Assembly (NCBI RefSeq): GCF_039541915.1
Contig: NZ_BAABHD010000005.1
Span: 124,001 to 188,000 of the forward strand
Direction: 5' to 3'
Source of the DNA: Nibrella saemangeumensis
Lineage (GTDB): Bacteria > Bacteroidota > Bacteroidia > Cytophagales > Spirosomataceae
Length of the DNA stretch: 64,000 nt
Shown here: in pieces, positions 12,265 to 20,078 of the stretch
How positions within the stretch are numbered: the stretch's first letter is position 1
How the letters are laid out: the number at the start of each line of letters is the position of its first letter
Notes under the pieces: generated by a model
Databases searched by the model: none
Seen by the model: only the letters and a program-made list of their open reading frames with translations
Told to the model about the DNA's origin: nothing
Made by a program: the position numbers and the translations under genes

Positions 12265-13758
12265 TTAAACAACGGCATCGGCCAGTTCCCGGTTAATAGG
12301 GCCAAGTTTCTCCCGGCACCGCTCGGCTACTTCAATGAGTATCTGCATAAAGCGCATTTCGGGCTGAGGATAAGCCGCCTGCAGGGTATTCTCCGCTTTG
12401 CCGGCCTGTTCTTTCAGGAAGCCGTCGCTGATGCCCTTGTTGAAAAAGCCGGTTTCGATCTGCCTGGAGCGGACCATGGAGTTATACGGAGCATTCAGAT
12501 CAAACGGGTTGAAGCTCCGGTCATTTTCGGCCAGTTCACGCAGCCACTCCTTGTAGTGGAAGCTCATGAAGTTGCGCAGGGAGGTATAGAACGTGTTGGT
12601 GTTCAGTTGCTGCGGCAGCTGGAGATTCTTGGCGAAGGCCTCATTGATGTTTGCCGGCACAAAATCGGTGAAGAATTTGGTGGCGTACGAGAACCGGATC
12701 AGCGGCTCCAGCAGGTTGTGGTATGTATTGTCGTGGAAGTGGGGCAGGTCCAGCTTCCGGTCGTTGCGTCGCAGCGCGTATTCGTAATACCGCTTGTTGT
12801 CGCCGAAATCATCGTTGCCGGTCATGGCGAAATTCAGGACAGCCTCAGCCGCCAGCATCTCCACAATATGGGCATTGTTGATCTGCTGCGAACCGCCTTC
12901 CACGTTGGGGTACAGCTTGGCACCGGGCCGGTCGCCGATGTAGTACAGCGCATCCAGCTGGATCTGGTTCTGGTAGTATGACAGGGCGGCCTTGGTCTTC
13001 GACAGAAACCGGTTCTGATCGATGGAGCTGCCGGCGTTCTCTTCCAGCGCAAAATACGGCATCACCGTCACGGCTCCCTTGCGGGCGTTCCGGATCGGCA
13101 TTTTCTGGCTGGGGTGCTGCAGTAGCTTTACTAACTGCGGGAAACCCGACGAACCGGTACCGCCAAAAATGGAGCTGATGATAAAGATCCGGTCGGTTTC
13201 GTTGTTGAAGGCACCGGTAAAGTATTTGTACACGGCCGAGTCTTCCAGCGAATTGAACACGACACTACCGATGTTGGGGTTACCCTTGAAGCCAACCGAG
13301 AGGTTCAGCTTCAGTTCGGCGCTCGTCGGCCGGGCCGAATTGTCGTAGAACAGCTTCAGGAATTCCCGGTCAATGTCTTCGAGGCTGCTGACGTTCAGGA
13401 ACTCTTCAAACGTACCCTGATGCTCCGTCAGTTTCGGGAGAATGGAGTCGCCGATGCGCTCCTGGGCGTTATCGGCCTGCAAAGTACCCAGCGGCTGCAT
13501 GGGCGTGGCAAAGAACGTGCGACGCTCCGACTGACCACCCTGCGCAGCGGTGTCTTTATAAGCCCCCCGGCGGATAGTCCGGTACAGTTCCACAATGCGC
13601 AGAGACCGCTCGGTATCGCCGTTCTGCATGTCCATATCGAGCAGAATGGGAATGATCGTCAGGTCGGCAGGGGTTTTCGCGCCGGCAGCCAGCAACATCG
13701 TCAGCGAGCGCAGCACCCGCGCCCCCGTTCCCCCAATTCCAAAAAGAAATAGTTTCAT
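12265..13758 (-). CDS. Tubulin/FtsZ-like GTPase
   Basis: 497 residues. The start MKLFLFGIGGTGARVL carries the tubulin-type N-terminal glycine loop (GIGGTGAR, 7-14) and the signature loop appears as IFGGTGSSGFP (197-207), equivalent to GGGTGSG of FtsZ and tubulin. An acidic DMDMQNGD follows at 41-48. A large insert (about 230-340) and a helical C-terminus (340-497) set it apart from FtsZ, and its neighbours are not cell-division genes. It resembles the non-canonical 'tubulin-like' bacterial families rather than FtsZ or TubZ. Predicted: GTP-binding, perhaps polymer-forming, cytoplasmic. It is 96 bp downstream of a three-helix membrane protein; that spacer holds an inverted TTTCAAG-word repeat. 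Confidence 0.9.
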   Translation of the reverse strand: MKLFLFGIGGTGARVLRSLTMLLAAGAKTPADLTIIPILLDMDMQNGDTERSLRIVELYRTIRRGAYKDTAAQGGQSERRTFFATPMQPLGTLQADNAQERIGDSILPKLTEHQGTFEEFLNVSSLEDIDREFLKLFYDNSARPTSAELKLNLSVGFKGNPNIGSVVFNSLEDSAVYKYFTGAFNNETDRIFIISSIFGGTGSSGFPQLVKLLQHPSQKMPIRNARKGAVTVMPYFALEENAGSSIDQNRFLSKTKAALSYYQNQIQLDALYYIGDRPGAKLYPNVEGGSQQINNAHIVEMLAAEAVLNFAMTGNDDFGDNKRYYEYALRRNDRKLDLPHFHDNTYHNLLEPLIRFSYATKFFTDFVPANINEAFAKNLQLPQQLNTNTFYTSLRNFMSFHYKEWLRELAENDRSFNPFDLNAPYNSMVRSRQIETGFFNKGISDGFLKEQAGKAENTLQAAYPQPEMRFMQILIEVAERCREKLGPINRELADAVV

Positions 13759-13765
13759 AAACTTA

Positions 13766-13849
13766 ATTGTTTCAAGTTTCAGGTTTCAAGTTTCAAGTTA
13801 AAATGAGCTACTGCTAAACTTGAAACATGAAACCTGAAACAGTTGAAAC
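13766..13849. repeat. TTTCAAG-word inverted repeat inside the tubulin/actin operon
   Basis: The 96-bp gap between the tubulin-like gene and the three-helix gene is almost filled by repeated GTTTCAAG/GTTTCAGG words (13769-13799) and their inverse complements TTGAAAC/CCTGAAAC (13816-13849). The RNA could fold into a long hairpin on either strand. It is the clearest member of a family seen also at 14243-14319, 35346-35392, 50903-50970, 53828-53900 and 59362-59411. Confidence 0.8.
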
Positions 13850-13854
13850 CTATT

Positions 13855-14229
13855 TTAAAAAGGTGTCCGTTTGGCGAAAATGGAAAAGCGCTTTAGCAAA
13901 GCAGAAAAAATGGTAAAGAAGATGACGGCATAGAGCGCATTGATGCCGCCGAAACCCTGCATGTAGCTGTCGGCCTCGTCGGCACCGGTGCGGTCCTTTG
14001 CATATTGCAACGCATAGACAAAGCCGAAAATTGCCACCACGACCAAAGTGATTATCCAATGGGTCGTATTATCGAAGACCGGTTTCCACCGTCCAAGCAG
14101 CAGGTAAAACACAGCCGCTACGATCAGCGCAAACAATAAGGTGAGCATGCCGACTGGGGTAAAAATCTCGTCGGCGAAGATGGGGTCATTGTTCTGGCCC
14201 AGCCAGAGTTCGTACAGGGAGGTGAACAT
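13855..14229 (-). CDS. Three-helix inner-membrane protein of the tubulin/actin operon
   Basis: 124 residues with three predicted membrane helices at about 27-46, 58-78 and 96-112, separated by short polar loops. The second loop has KDRTGADEADSYMQGFGG (77-94). There is no cleavable signal peptide. I do not recognise the family. Both flanking spacers are 96 bp long and both contain word-repeat hairpins, so its expression may be set separately from the neighbours. It may be the membrane anchor or channel part of the system. Confidence 0.75.
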   Translation of the reverse strand: MFTSLYELWLGQNNDPIFADEIFTPVGMLTLLFALIVAAVFYLLLGRWKPVFDNTTHWIITLVVVAIFGFVYALQYAKDRTGADEADSYMQGFGGINALYAVIFFTIFSALLKRFSIFAKRTPF

Positions 14230-14242
14230 TAGTTACGATTAA

Positions 14243-14319
14243 AGTTTGAGGTTCGTTGTTTTAGGTTTTAGGTTCCAGACTAATGACCGTACGAATTAAC
14301 CTGGAACTTGAAACAAAGA
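14243..14319. repeat. Degenerate GTTTTAGGTTCCAG-word inverted repeat
   Basis: The 96-bp gap between the lipoprotein gene and the three-helix gene contains GGTTTTAGGTTCCAG on one side and AACCTGGAACTTGAAAC on the other. It is a degraded cousin of the TTTCAAG-word hairpin in the next spacer. Confidence 0.6.
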
Positions 14320-14325
14320 ACAAGC

Positions 14326-15639
14326 CTATTTTTCTATTTTAAAGTTGAGTTGCAGAAAATCGTTTGTTGCCGATTGGTATGCTTCTTTGACGCCGTTCAT
14401 CAGGTGCTGCAGGGCAAAGGTCTTGTTCTGGCGACCCGTAGCGGTCCGGTCATCCATGGTCGACCATTGCTCCGGCCAGTTATCAAACCGCACCGGCAGG
14501 CGTACCGCCACATTGGCCTCGTCGCCAAATACGTTATCAATCCGGAACGTCAGCACATGCGTCGACTGGTTCAGCAGCCGCTGTTCCCGCTCGCTTAACC
14601 GGCTGGTATTGGTCACGGCTTCTTTCTTCTGCACATTGGCCAGTTTGACGGAGGCATCTTTCGAGGTAACCACCAGATTTTTGCGAATATAATCGTCGGT
14701 CTGGGCGTAGGCCGGCAGACCATTCAGGTCAAGCCCAACGGCAAATTCGGCCGGCGCACCACCTTTGGTCTTTAGCTCTGACACGTTGCCGCCTTTGGCC
14801 CGCCAGTCGCCTTTTTTGTTCAGCGAAAAGAACAGATCGTATTTTTTCAGGGCGCTGCCGGTACCGAACGAAAGTGTTTTAGCCGGCTGGCTGGTCAGCA
14901 TTTCCTGCATCCGCTGATTAAAATCGTTCAGCAATTCCTGCTTACCGATTACCCAGATATAGAACGGCCGACTTTCGCCGTTCAGCGTCTGTTTGGCATT
15001 CTGGTAGTCGTAATAGGTACCGTTGAAGGCCGAACGATAGCCATACACGGTAGCGCCGATGCCCTGCCGGTTCATGCGGACAAACTCATCGTAAATATTG
15101 TTCTTCAGCACACTCGATGCGTCGGTGCGGTTGATGTTGGGATCGCGCCGGATCTCCTGGTCCGGGAAGGACAGAATCGCATCGGTCACCAGGATAGCGA
15201 TGCTGTTACCGCCCGCTTTTTTGGCAACCTGCTCAAAGATGCTGTGCAGCTTGGAACTGCGACCTGAAGCCAGGGGTGTGGTGGCCATATCAGAAACAAA
15301 TTTGGCCGGATTGCCTTTGTATGGCTGAGGCTGCTCAGAAATGGTCCAGATGGTTACCGGTTTAATGGTATTGGCCTTAGTTACAATTTCCGACACCACA
15401 TCTTTAAATTCGGTCCCCCCCTTTAGATAGCCGTTCATGCTCGCCGAGGTTTCCATGAAGAAGTGGATTTCATTGAGCGTAGCCGCCGGAGCAGCCGCTG
15501 GTGTGGTATTGTCTTTGTTTATTTTTCCCTTTCGTTCGGTCCGCTCTCCCCGGTCGTTGCCACCGCACCCGAAGAGGGTTACCAGAAGAAGGAGGAAAAA
15601 CCAATGAGTCGATTGTTTTCGTATACGCTGATTCATCAT
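14326..15639 (-). CDS. VWA-like lipoprotein of the tubulin/actin operon
   Basis: 437 residues. A lipoprotein signal peptide ends with the lipobox LFGC (Cys25), followed by GGND and a Thr/Ala-rich linker. From residue 57 there is a von Willebrand A-like domain: FFMETSASMNGYL (60-72) carries a MIDAS motif in which the usual first Asp is Glu63 (with Ser65 and Ser67), and AILVTDAIL (148-156) gives the third metal-binding strand (Asp153). The protein should sit on the periplasmic side of a membrane and bind a protein or peptide ligand through a metal ion. Two start ATGs occur at 15639 and 15636; the longer is given. It begins 22 bp after the first gene of the operon. Confidence 0.85.
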   Translation of the reverse strand: MMNQRIRKQSTHWFFLLLLVTLFGCGGNDRGERTERKGKINKDNTTPAAAPAATLNEIHFFMETSASMNGYLKGGTEFKDVVSEIVTKANTIKPVTIWTISEQPQPYKGNPAKFVSDMATTPLASGRSSKLHSIFEQVAKKAGGNSIAILVTDAILSFPDQEIRRDPNINRTDASSVLKNNIYDEFVRMNRQGIGATVYGYRSAFNGTYYDYQNAKQTLNGESRPFYIWVIGKQELLNDFNQRMQEMLTSQPAKTLSFGTGSALKKYDLFFSLNKKGDWRAKGGNVSELKTKGGAPAEFAVGLDLNGLPAYAQTDDYIRKNLVVTSKDASVKLANVQKKEAVTNTSRLSEREQRLLNQSTHVLTFRIDNVFGDEANVAVRLPVRFDNWPEQWSTMDDRTATGRQNKTFALQHLMNGVKEAYQSATNDFLQLNFKIEK

Positions 15640-15661
15640 CCAATAAAAACGGAGTCAGTGG

Positions 15662-16276
15662 TTAGTTATTATTGCCTCGTTGATAAGGCAGCAAATAAGC
15701 CGCCAGAAAAAGCACCAACAATAAATACGTATAGGCCTCAAATGCGGTGTCCGGTTCAAACCCATCGCAGCTTTGCATCCAGTAAGCCATCAGAGAACAT
15801 AACGCAATTGGCCAGACATTCAGCCTGACTTTCCAGCGACCGGCCCCATTGGCAAACCAGTAGGCCTCCAGTGCCAGCAAACCGGCAGCCGCAATAGCCC
15901 AGACCGACTCAATCAGCGGGGGTGTTTTGCTGTTTCGCAACGGGCTCACTTCGCCACCGGCAAAAAACATAGCGACCAATGCCGCTAGCGACACCACAAA
16001 CCCTGGCCAGTTAAGCAGACCCGTCGCGGACGGTGTGCGCTGGACAGGTGGCGGCTGAGGCCGGTATACGGTACTGGTTATAGGAGCTGGTGCCGGGGTA
16101 TCCGGACCAACAGCCAGCAACTCGCCGTTATTTACTGTCAGCAACACAGACCGGTCTTCGGTGGGTGAAAACCCCGGCACTAACTGGTTCGACCGGAAAT
16201 AGTGTACGCTGCCGTTGGTATCTTTCACCAAACCGCACCGGGTTAATTCGTCGTAATGAATAATGGTACCGCGCAT
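15662..16276 (-). CDS. Cold-shock-like domain fused to membrane helices, first gene of operon
   Basis: 204 residues. Residues 1-60 (MRGTIIHYDELTRCGLVKD… HYFRSNQLV) follow the beta-barrel pattern of a cold-shock/OB fold: G-x-I-x-x-Y…G-x-V/I-x-D…hY-F-x-x-x-x-L. After a Pro-rich linker (60-85) come about four membrane helices (91-107, 123-142, 150-166, 182-197). The nucleic-acid-binding role of the N-terminal domain is an inference from pattern only. A box TACTTTTA on the minus strand (16311-16304) lies about 28-35 bases upstream of the ATG and could be the promoter of the whole seven-gene unit. Confidence 0.75.
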   Translation of the reverse strand: MRGTIIHYDELTRCGLVKDTNGSVHYFRSNQLVPGFSPTEDRSVLLTVNNGELLAVGPDTPAPAPITSTVYRPQPPPVQRTPSATGLLNWPGFVVSLAALVAMFFAGGEVSPLRNSKTPPLIESVWAIAAAGLLALEAYWFANGAGRWKVRLNVWPIALCSLMAYWMQSCDGFEPDTAFEAYTYLLLVLFLAAYLLPYQRGNNN

Positions 16277-16303
16277 GAAAGGCCTGATGGCGTCGAAAGC
16301 GGG

Positions 16304-16311
16304 TAAAAGTA
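16304..16311 (-). promoter_or_regulatory. -7-like box TACTTTTA before the tubulin/actin operon
   Basis: On the minus strand TACTTTTA differs from the Bacteroidota -7 consensus TAnnTTTG in the last base only. Transcription would start about 20 bp before the ATG at 16276. It is the only good candidate between this gene and the divergent rsmA. Confidence 0.4.
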
Positions 16312-16383
16312 GCTAATGCAGGATAAATTTGCTATAATTTTATGAAGCGCGGTTCCTGTGATTTAGTTATAGGGACAGGGTCG

Positions 16384-16391
16384 TACCTTTG
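16384..16391 (+). promoter_or_regulatory. TACCTTTG -7 box of rsmA
   Basis: A perfect match to TAnnTTTG, 24 bp before the rsmA ATG. A TTTAG about 22 bp upstream may be the -33 element. Confidence 0.65.
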
Positions 16392-16414
16392 CGGCACTAA
16401 CTATTTGTTTACTT

Positions 16415-17311
16415 ATGCCCACTCGCCCCGACCGCAGCCGCTCCGATAAGAACCGTCCCAGCCGGGGCAATCCAGCCCGAGGTACGCCAGCCCGGCCGGA
16501 CCGTAACCCTCAGGGAGCTTCTGATCGTGTCCGGCCCAAAAAACACCTCGGGCAGCATTTCCTGAAAGAGGTCCGGATTGCCGAGCGCATCGCGGGTCTG
16601 CTGTCAGGACATGGAGCTTATCATAAAGTGCTGGAAATTGGACCGGGTACAGGTGTACTGACGCAATATCTGTTAAAAGACGAGCGGTTCGAGACGCATG
16701 TGGTGGAAATCGATACCGAATCGGTGGTGTATTTGCGGCAGCACTTTCCGCAACTTGACAGGCGGATTATCGAAGGTGATTTTCTAGAAATGAAGCCGTC
16801 GGATTTATGGTCGGAGCCGTTTGCGGTCATCGGGAATTTTCCGTATAACATTTCGTCACAGATTTTCTTTAAGATACTGGATATTCGCGACCGGGTTCCG
16901 GAGGTGGCCTGTATGCTGCAGCGGGAGGTAGCTCAGCGGATTGCGTCGCCCCCCGGCAATAAAGATTACGGCATTCTGAGTGTGCTGCTGCAGGCCTGGT
17001 ACAACATCAAATACGAGTTTACGGTAGAGCCGGGCGTGTTCAACCCACCGCCCAAAGTTCACTCGGGCGTTATCAGCCTCCGGCGCAACGCGGTTGAACA
17101 CCTGGGTTGTGACGAGCGCCGGTTTGTGCAGGTGGTCAAGCAGGGATTTAACAACCGCCGGAAAACCTTACGCAACGCCCTTAAATCCATGAACCTACCC
17201 GAAACCATGCTCACGCACCCGCTGCTGGACAAACGCGCCGAGCAGTTGAGCGTAGCGGATTTTGTGGAACTGACAAATCTGAGTATGCCCCAGAATTCTA
17301 TTCCGGAATAA
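16415..17311 (+). CDS. rsmA: 16S rRNA dimethyladenosine transferase RsmA (KsgA)
   Basis: 298 residues. It dimethylates two adjacent adenosines near the 3' end of 16S rRNA during 30S maturation. After a basic, Pro/Arg-rich extension of about 40 residues come the family start RPKKHLGQHFLKE, the SAM-binding loop LEIGPGTGVLTQYL (about 74-87) and the catalytic NFPYNISSQI (the usual NLPYNIS with Phe). The C-terminal helical rRNA-binding domain is present. The N-terminal extension is longer than in E. coli. A consensus promoter box lies 24 bp upstream, divergent from the tubulin/actin operon. Confidence 0.97.
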   Translation: MPTRPDRSRSDKNRPSRGNPARGTPARPDRNPQGASDRVRPKKHLGQHFLKEVRIAERIAGLLSGHGAYHKVLEIGPGTGVLTQYLLKDERFETHVVEIDTESVVYLRQHFPQLDRRIIEGDFLEMKPSDLWSEPFAVIGNFPYNISSQIFFKILDIRDRVPEVACMLQREVAQRIASPPGNKDYGILSVLLQAWYNIKYEFTVEPGVFNPPPKVHSGVISLRRNAVEHLGCDERRFVQVVKQGFNNRRKTLRNALKSMNLPETMLTHPLLDKRAEQLSVADFVELTNLSMPQNSIPE

Positions 17312-17424
17312 CTCAAAAATTTTCAACGGCTAAAGTTAAAGACAGGCCCATCGACGGTTAGCTTACCGGTTGAGACAATAAACCGGAATATAATCGCTTC
17401 GGCGATCCGATCTGGTCTACAAAT

Positions 17425-18774
17425 ATGACGTTTGAATTAACCAAAGAATACCTCGAACGAATCCAGACGGCGATTGCCGAAGGGGATGATGCGTTGCTGC
17501 GGGCTGAGATGGAGGAACTCTATCCCGCCGATATTTCGGGTATTCTGTATGAACTGGGAACCGAGCAGGCCCGCTATCTACTATCGTTGCTGAACCGGAA
17601 AGTAGGAGCCGAAATTTTGGCTAATCTGGACCCCGGCGACCGGAAGGATTTTCTGGAAGACTTCTCCTCCCAGGAACTGGCTCCTTATGTCGACGAGATG
17701 GACTCCGACGATGCGGTGGACATCCTGAACGAGCAACCCATTCAGATCAGGGAAGAGGTTATTGGCCTATTGGAAGACCGCGAACAGGCTCGCTTTATCC
17801 TCGACCTGCTGCATTACGATGAAGACGTAGCCGGCGGTCTGATGCAGAAGGAACTGATCAAGATCAACGTGGAGCTGACGGTCAACCAGTGTATCGAGGA
17901 AATCCGCCAGCAGGCCGAGAATGTCGAGAAAGTTCACGTCGTGTACGTGGTTGATGATGCCGGTAAGCTGCTCGGCTATGTTTCGCTGAAGCGGATTGTC
18001 TTGTCGCGGAAACACGCTAAGATTGCCGACATCTACGACGAGAACATCATCTTTGTGGAAACGTACCGGCCCGTTACCGAAGTTGCCGAGATCATGCAGC
18101 GGTATGACCTGGAAGCCGTTCCGGTGGTGAACGTACAGGGCCGCCTGCTGGGCCGCATCACCATTGATGACATCGTAGACGTGATTACCGAAAAAGCCGA
18201 AGAAGATATTCAGGCCATCTCGGGTATCTCGGGTGAGGTGGTCGAAGACGATAACATCTGGCAACGCGCTAAAGTGCAGTTGCCCTGGCTGGTAGCCGGT
18301 GCCGTGGGCAGTCTGATGGCTGCGACGGTAATCAATGGCTTTCAGGACGAATTGAGTCAGATTGCGGCTCTAGCGGCTTTTATCCCGATTATTGGCTCTA
18401 CCGGCGGGAATGTGGGTATCCAGACGGCTTCGCTTATTGTGCAGGGCCTGTCTGATAAAGCCGGGCTTACGGCATCACTGGGGCAGCGGCTGCTACGCAC
18501 CATTCTGGTGGCGCTCATCAACGGCCTGGTGGTGGGGCTGCTGGCTGGTGCTTACACGTTTATTATCGGTGAACCCAGGCTGTTTTTTGTGGTATCCACA
18601 TCCCTATTATCGGTGGTGATGCTGGCGTCGTTCATGGGTACCATTACACCCCTGCTGCTCAACCGCATCGGCATCAATCCGGCGGTAGCGTCAGGTCCGT
18701 TTATAACCACCGCCAATGACCTGATCGGCATCGGCGTATACTTTATGATTGCTAATCTGCTGTTGCATTTATAA
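17425..18774 (+). CDS. mgtE: Magnesium transporter MgtE
   Basis: 449 residues, the usual MgtE length. The layout is an N-terminal superhelical Mg2+-sensing domain (1-135), two CBS domains (about 140-260) and five membrane helices (285-449). The pore region contains the conserved PIIGSTGGNVGIQ (321-333). MgtE is a dimeric Mg2+ channel closed by Mg2+ binding to the N and CBS domains. The gene is 7 bp upstream of dtd, so the two are probably co-transcribed. Confidence 0.96.
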   Translation: MTFELTKEYLERIQTAIAEGDDALLRAEMEELYPADISGILYELGTEQARYLLSLLNRKVGAEILANLDPGDRKDFLEDFSSQELAPYVDEMDSDDAVDILNEQPIQIREEVIGLLEDREQARFILDLLHYDEDVAGGLMQKELIKINVELTVNQCIEEIRQQAENVEKVHVVYVVDDAGKLLGYVSLKRIVLSRKHAKIADIYDENIIFVETYRPVTEVAEIMQRYDLEAVPVVNVQGRLLGRITIDDIVDVITEKAEEDIQAISGISGEVVEDDNIWQRAKVQLPWLVAGAVGSLMAATVINGFQDELSQIAALAAFIPIIGSTGGNVGIQTASLIVQGLSDKAGLTASLGQRLLRTILVALINGLVVGLLAGAYTFIIGEPRLFFVVSTSLLSVVMLASFMGTITPLLLNRIGINPAVASGPFITTANDLIGIGVYFMIANLLLHL

Positions 18775-18781
18775 TTTCCTC

Positions 18782-19234
18782 ATGATTGCCATAATCCAGC
18801 GTGTTTCTGAAGCATCCGTAACGATAGACCGACAGGTAAAAGGACAAATTGGCCTGGGCTTCCTGATCCTCCTCGGCATTACCCATACCGATACCCGCGA
18901 AGACCTTGACTGGCTTAGTAAGAAGATCATTAGTATGCGTATCTTCGGCGATGCCGAGGGGAAAATGAACCTCGACCTCAGGGCCGTAGACGGCAGTATT
19001 CTGCTCATCAGTCAGTTTACCCTCCACGCCAGCACGAAGAAAGGCAACCGCCCGTCGTTTATCGAAGCCGCCCGGCCCGAAGTAGCCATTCCGCTCTACG
19101 AGCAGATGATCCAACAACTATCCGCCGATCTGGGCAAACCCATCCAGACCGGCGAGTTCGGTGCCGATATGAAAGTAGCACTGGTGAACGACGGGCCGGT
19201 AACAATCGTTATCGACTCAAAAAACAGGGTGTAA
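18782..19234 (+). CDS. dtd: D-aminoacyl-tRNA deacylase
   Basis: 150 residues, typical of DTD. It removes D-amino acids (and glycine mischarged on tRNA-Ala) from tRNA. The two active-site motifs are present: SQFTLHASTKKGNRPSF (about 79-95) and the cross-subunit NDGPVTI near the C-terminus (in this form the Gly-cisPro pair is GP). The start MIAIIQRVSEASV at 18782 is canonical, so the upstream in-frame alternative is rejected. It lies 7 bp after mgtE and ends 9 bp before the convergent SIS gene. Confidence 0.96.
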   Translation: MIAIIQRVSEASVTIDRQVKGQIGLGFLILLGITHTDTREDLDWLSKKIISMRIFGDAEGKMNLDLRAVDGSILLISQFTLHASTKKGNRPSFIEAARPEVAIPLYEQMIQQLSADLGKPIQTGEFGADMKVALVNDGPVTIVIDSKNRV

Positions 19235-19243
19235 TCCACACGC

Positions 19244-20056
19244 CTACTCCTCTTTTTGCCCCTGACTTACATACGATGCCTGCCCAACCTGTGCGTATAA
19301 CTTAGCCAGGCGATGGGCATGTTCATCATACGCCCGCTCAAATAAATCGACAGCCCGACCGGCTCCCACCACGGCTCCCGCCGACAAGACCACCGGCGGC
19401 TGGCCCATCTGGGTAAGCAGCCGGGCTACCTCCGCTTTGATGCAATTAACGATAACGGCCCCACCCACCGTAGAACCCGGCGCTACAGGTGTATCCAGAC
19501 CCGGCACGGTTATCATGGCATCGCCAACGGGAGCGCCGGTGTCCAGAACCAGGTCGGCAAAGTCGCTCAGCTTTTTGCCGTCGGCTCGTTTGCTGGTGCT
19601 TTGTTCGGCATGGTTGCGAGTAATTAGCGCCACGACCTTTACTCTGCGCTGCTGAAACAGCTCTGCCATTTCGATGGGTACCACGTTGCAGCCGCTGGAG
19701 GAGATCACCAGCGCTGAATCCAGGTCCGACAGATCATAATTCCGGAGTATGCGTTCGGCCAGCCCGGGTACGTTCTCGAGAAACATAGCCTGCCGCTGCC
19801 CGTTTGCCCCCACCACCAGATTGTGAAAGGTCAGAGACAGTTCGACGATTGGGTTAAAACCGGGAAAGGAACCATAGCGCGGCCACATCTCCTCCACCAT
19901 GATCCGGCTGTGGCCCGACCCGAAAACATGTACCATCCGCCCCGCCCGGATCGTCTCGGCAAACCATTGTGCCGCCTGCTGCAGTTGTTCGGTCTGCTGC
20001 TCGATAACATCAAGAATGGCTCTCGACTTCTGAAGATATTGTTCAATAACGGTCAT
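19244..20056 (-). CDS. SIS-domain phosphosugar-binding protein
   Basis: 270 residues. The SIS fold is shown by VHVFGSGHSRIMVEEMW (about 42-58) and ALVISSSGCNVVPIEMAE (about 114-131). A C-terminal segment with VAPGSTVGGAVIVNCIKAEV is typical of the 'sugar isomerase domain' group once called UPF0309. Family knowledge: these bind phosphorylated sugars and act as isomerase, etherase-like enzyme or kinase regulator. It is followed on the same strand, 22 bp upstream, by a ROK kinase, so the pair likely handles an amino sugar or its phosphate. The exact substrate is unknown. Confidence 0.85.
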   Translation of the reverse strand: MTVIEQYLQKSRAILDVIEQQTEQLQQAAQWFAETIRAGRMVHVFGSGHSRIMVEEMWPRYGSFPGFNPIVELSLTFHNLVVGANGQRQAMFLENVPGLAERILRNYDLSDLDSALVISSSGCNVVPIEMAELFQQRRVKVVALITRNHAEQSTSKRADGKKLSDFADLVLDTGAPVGDAMITVPGLDTPVAPGSTVGGAVIVNCIKAEVARLLTQMGQPPVVLSAGAVVGAGRAVDLFERAYDEHAHRLAKLYAQVGQASYVSQGQKEE

Positions 20057-20078
20057 ACTTCGGTTTAGAAATAGCTGT

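Noticed and set aside
12265..13758. Identity with FtsZ or plasmid TubZ
   Set aside because: Loops are tubulin-like but the large insert, C-terminus and neighbours do not fit FtsZ or a partition system.
13766..13849. TTTCAAG repeats as a CRISPR array
   Set aside because: Units are only 7-8 bp, run together without spacers, and are inverted; there are no cas genes.
5749..16276. Assigning the operon to SrfABC or to a tellurite-type VWA system
   Set aside because: Only the presence of an actin-like or VWA-like protein is shared; the tubulin-like gene and the membrane set differ, and I cannot run a profile search.
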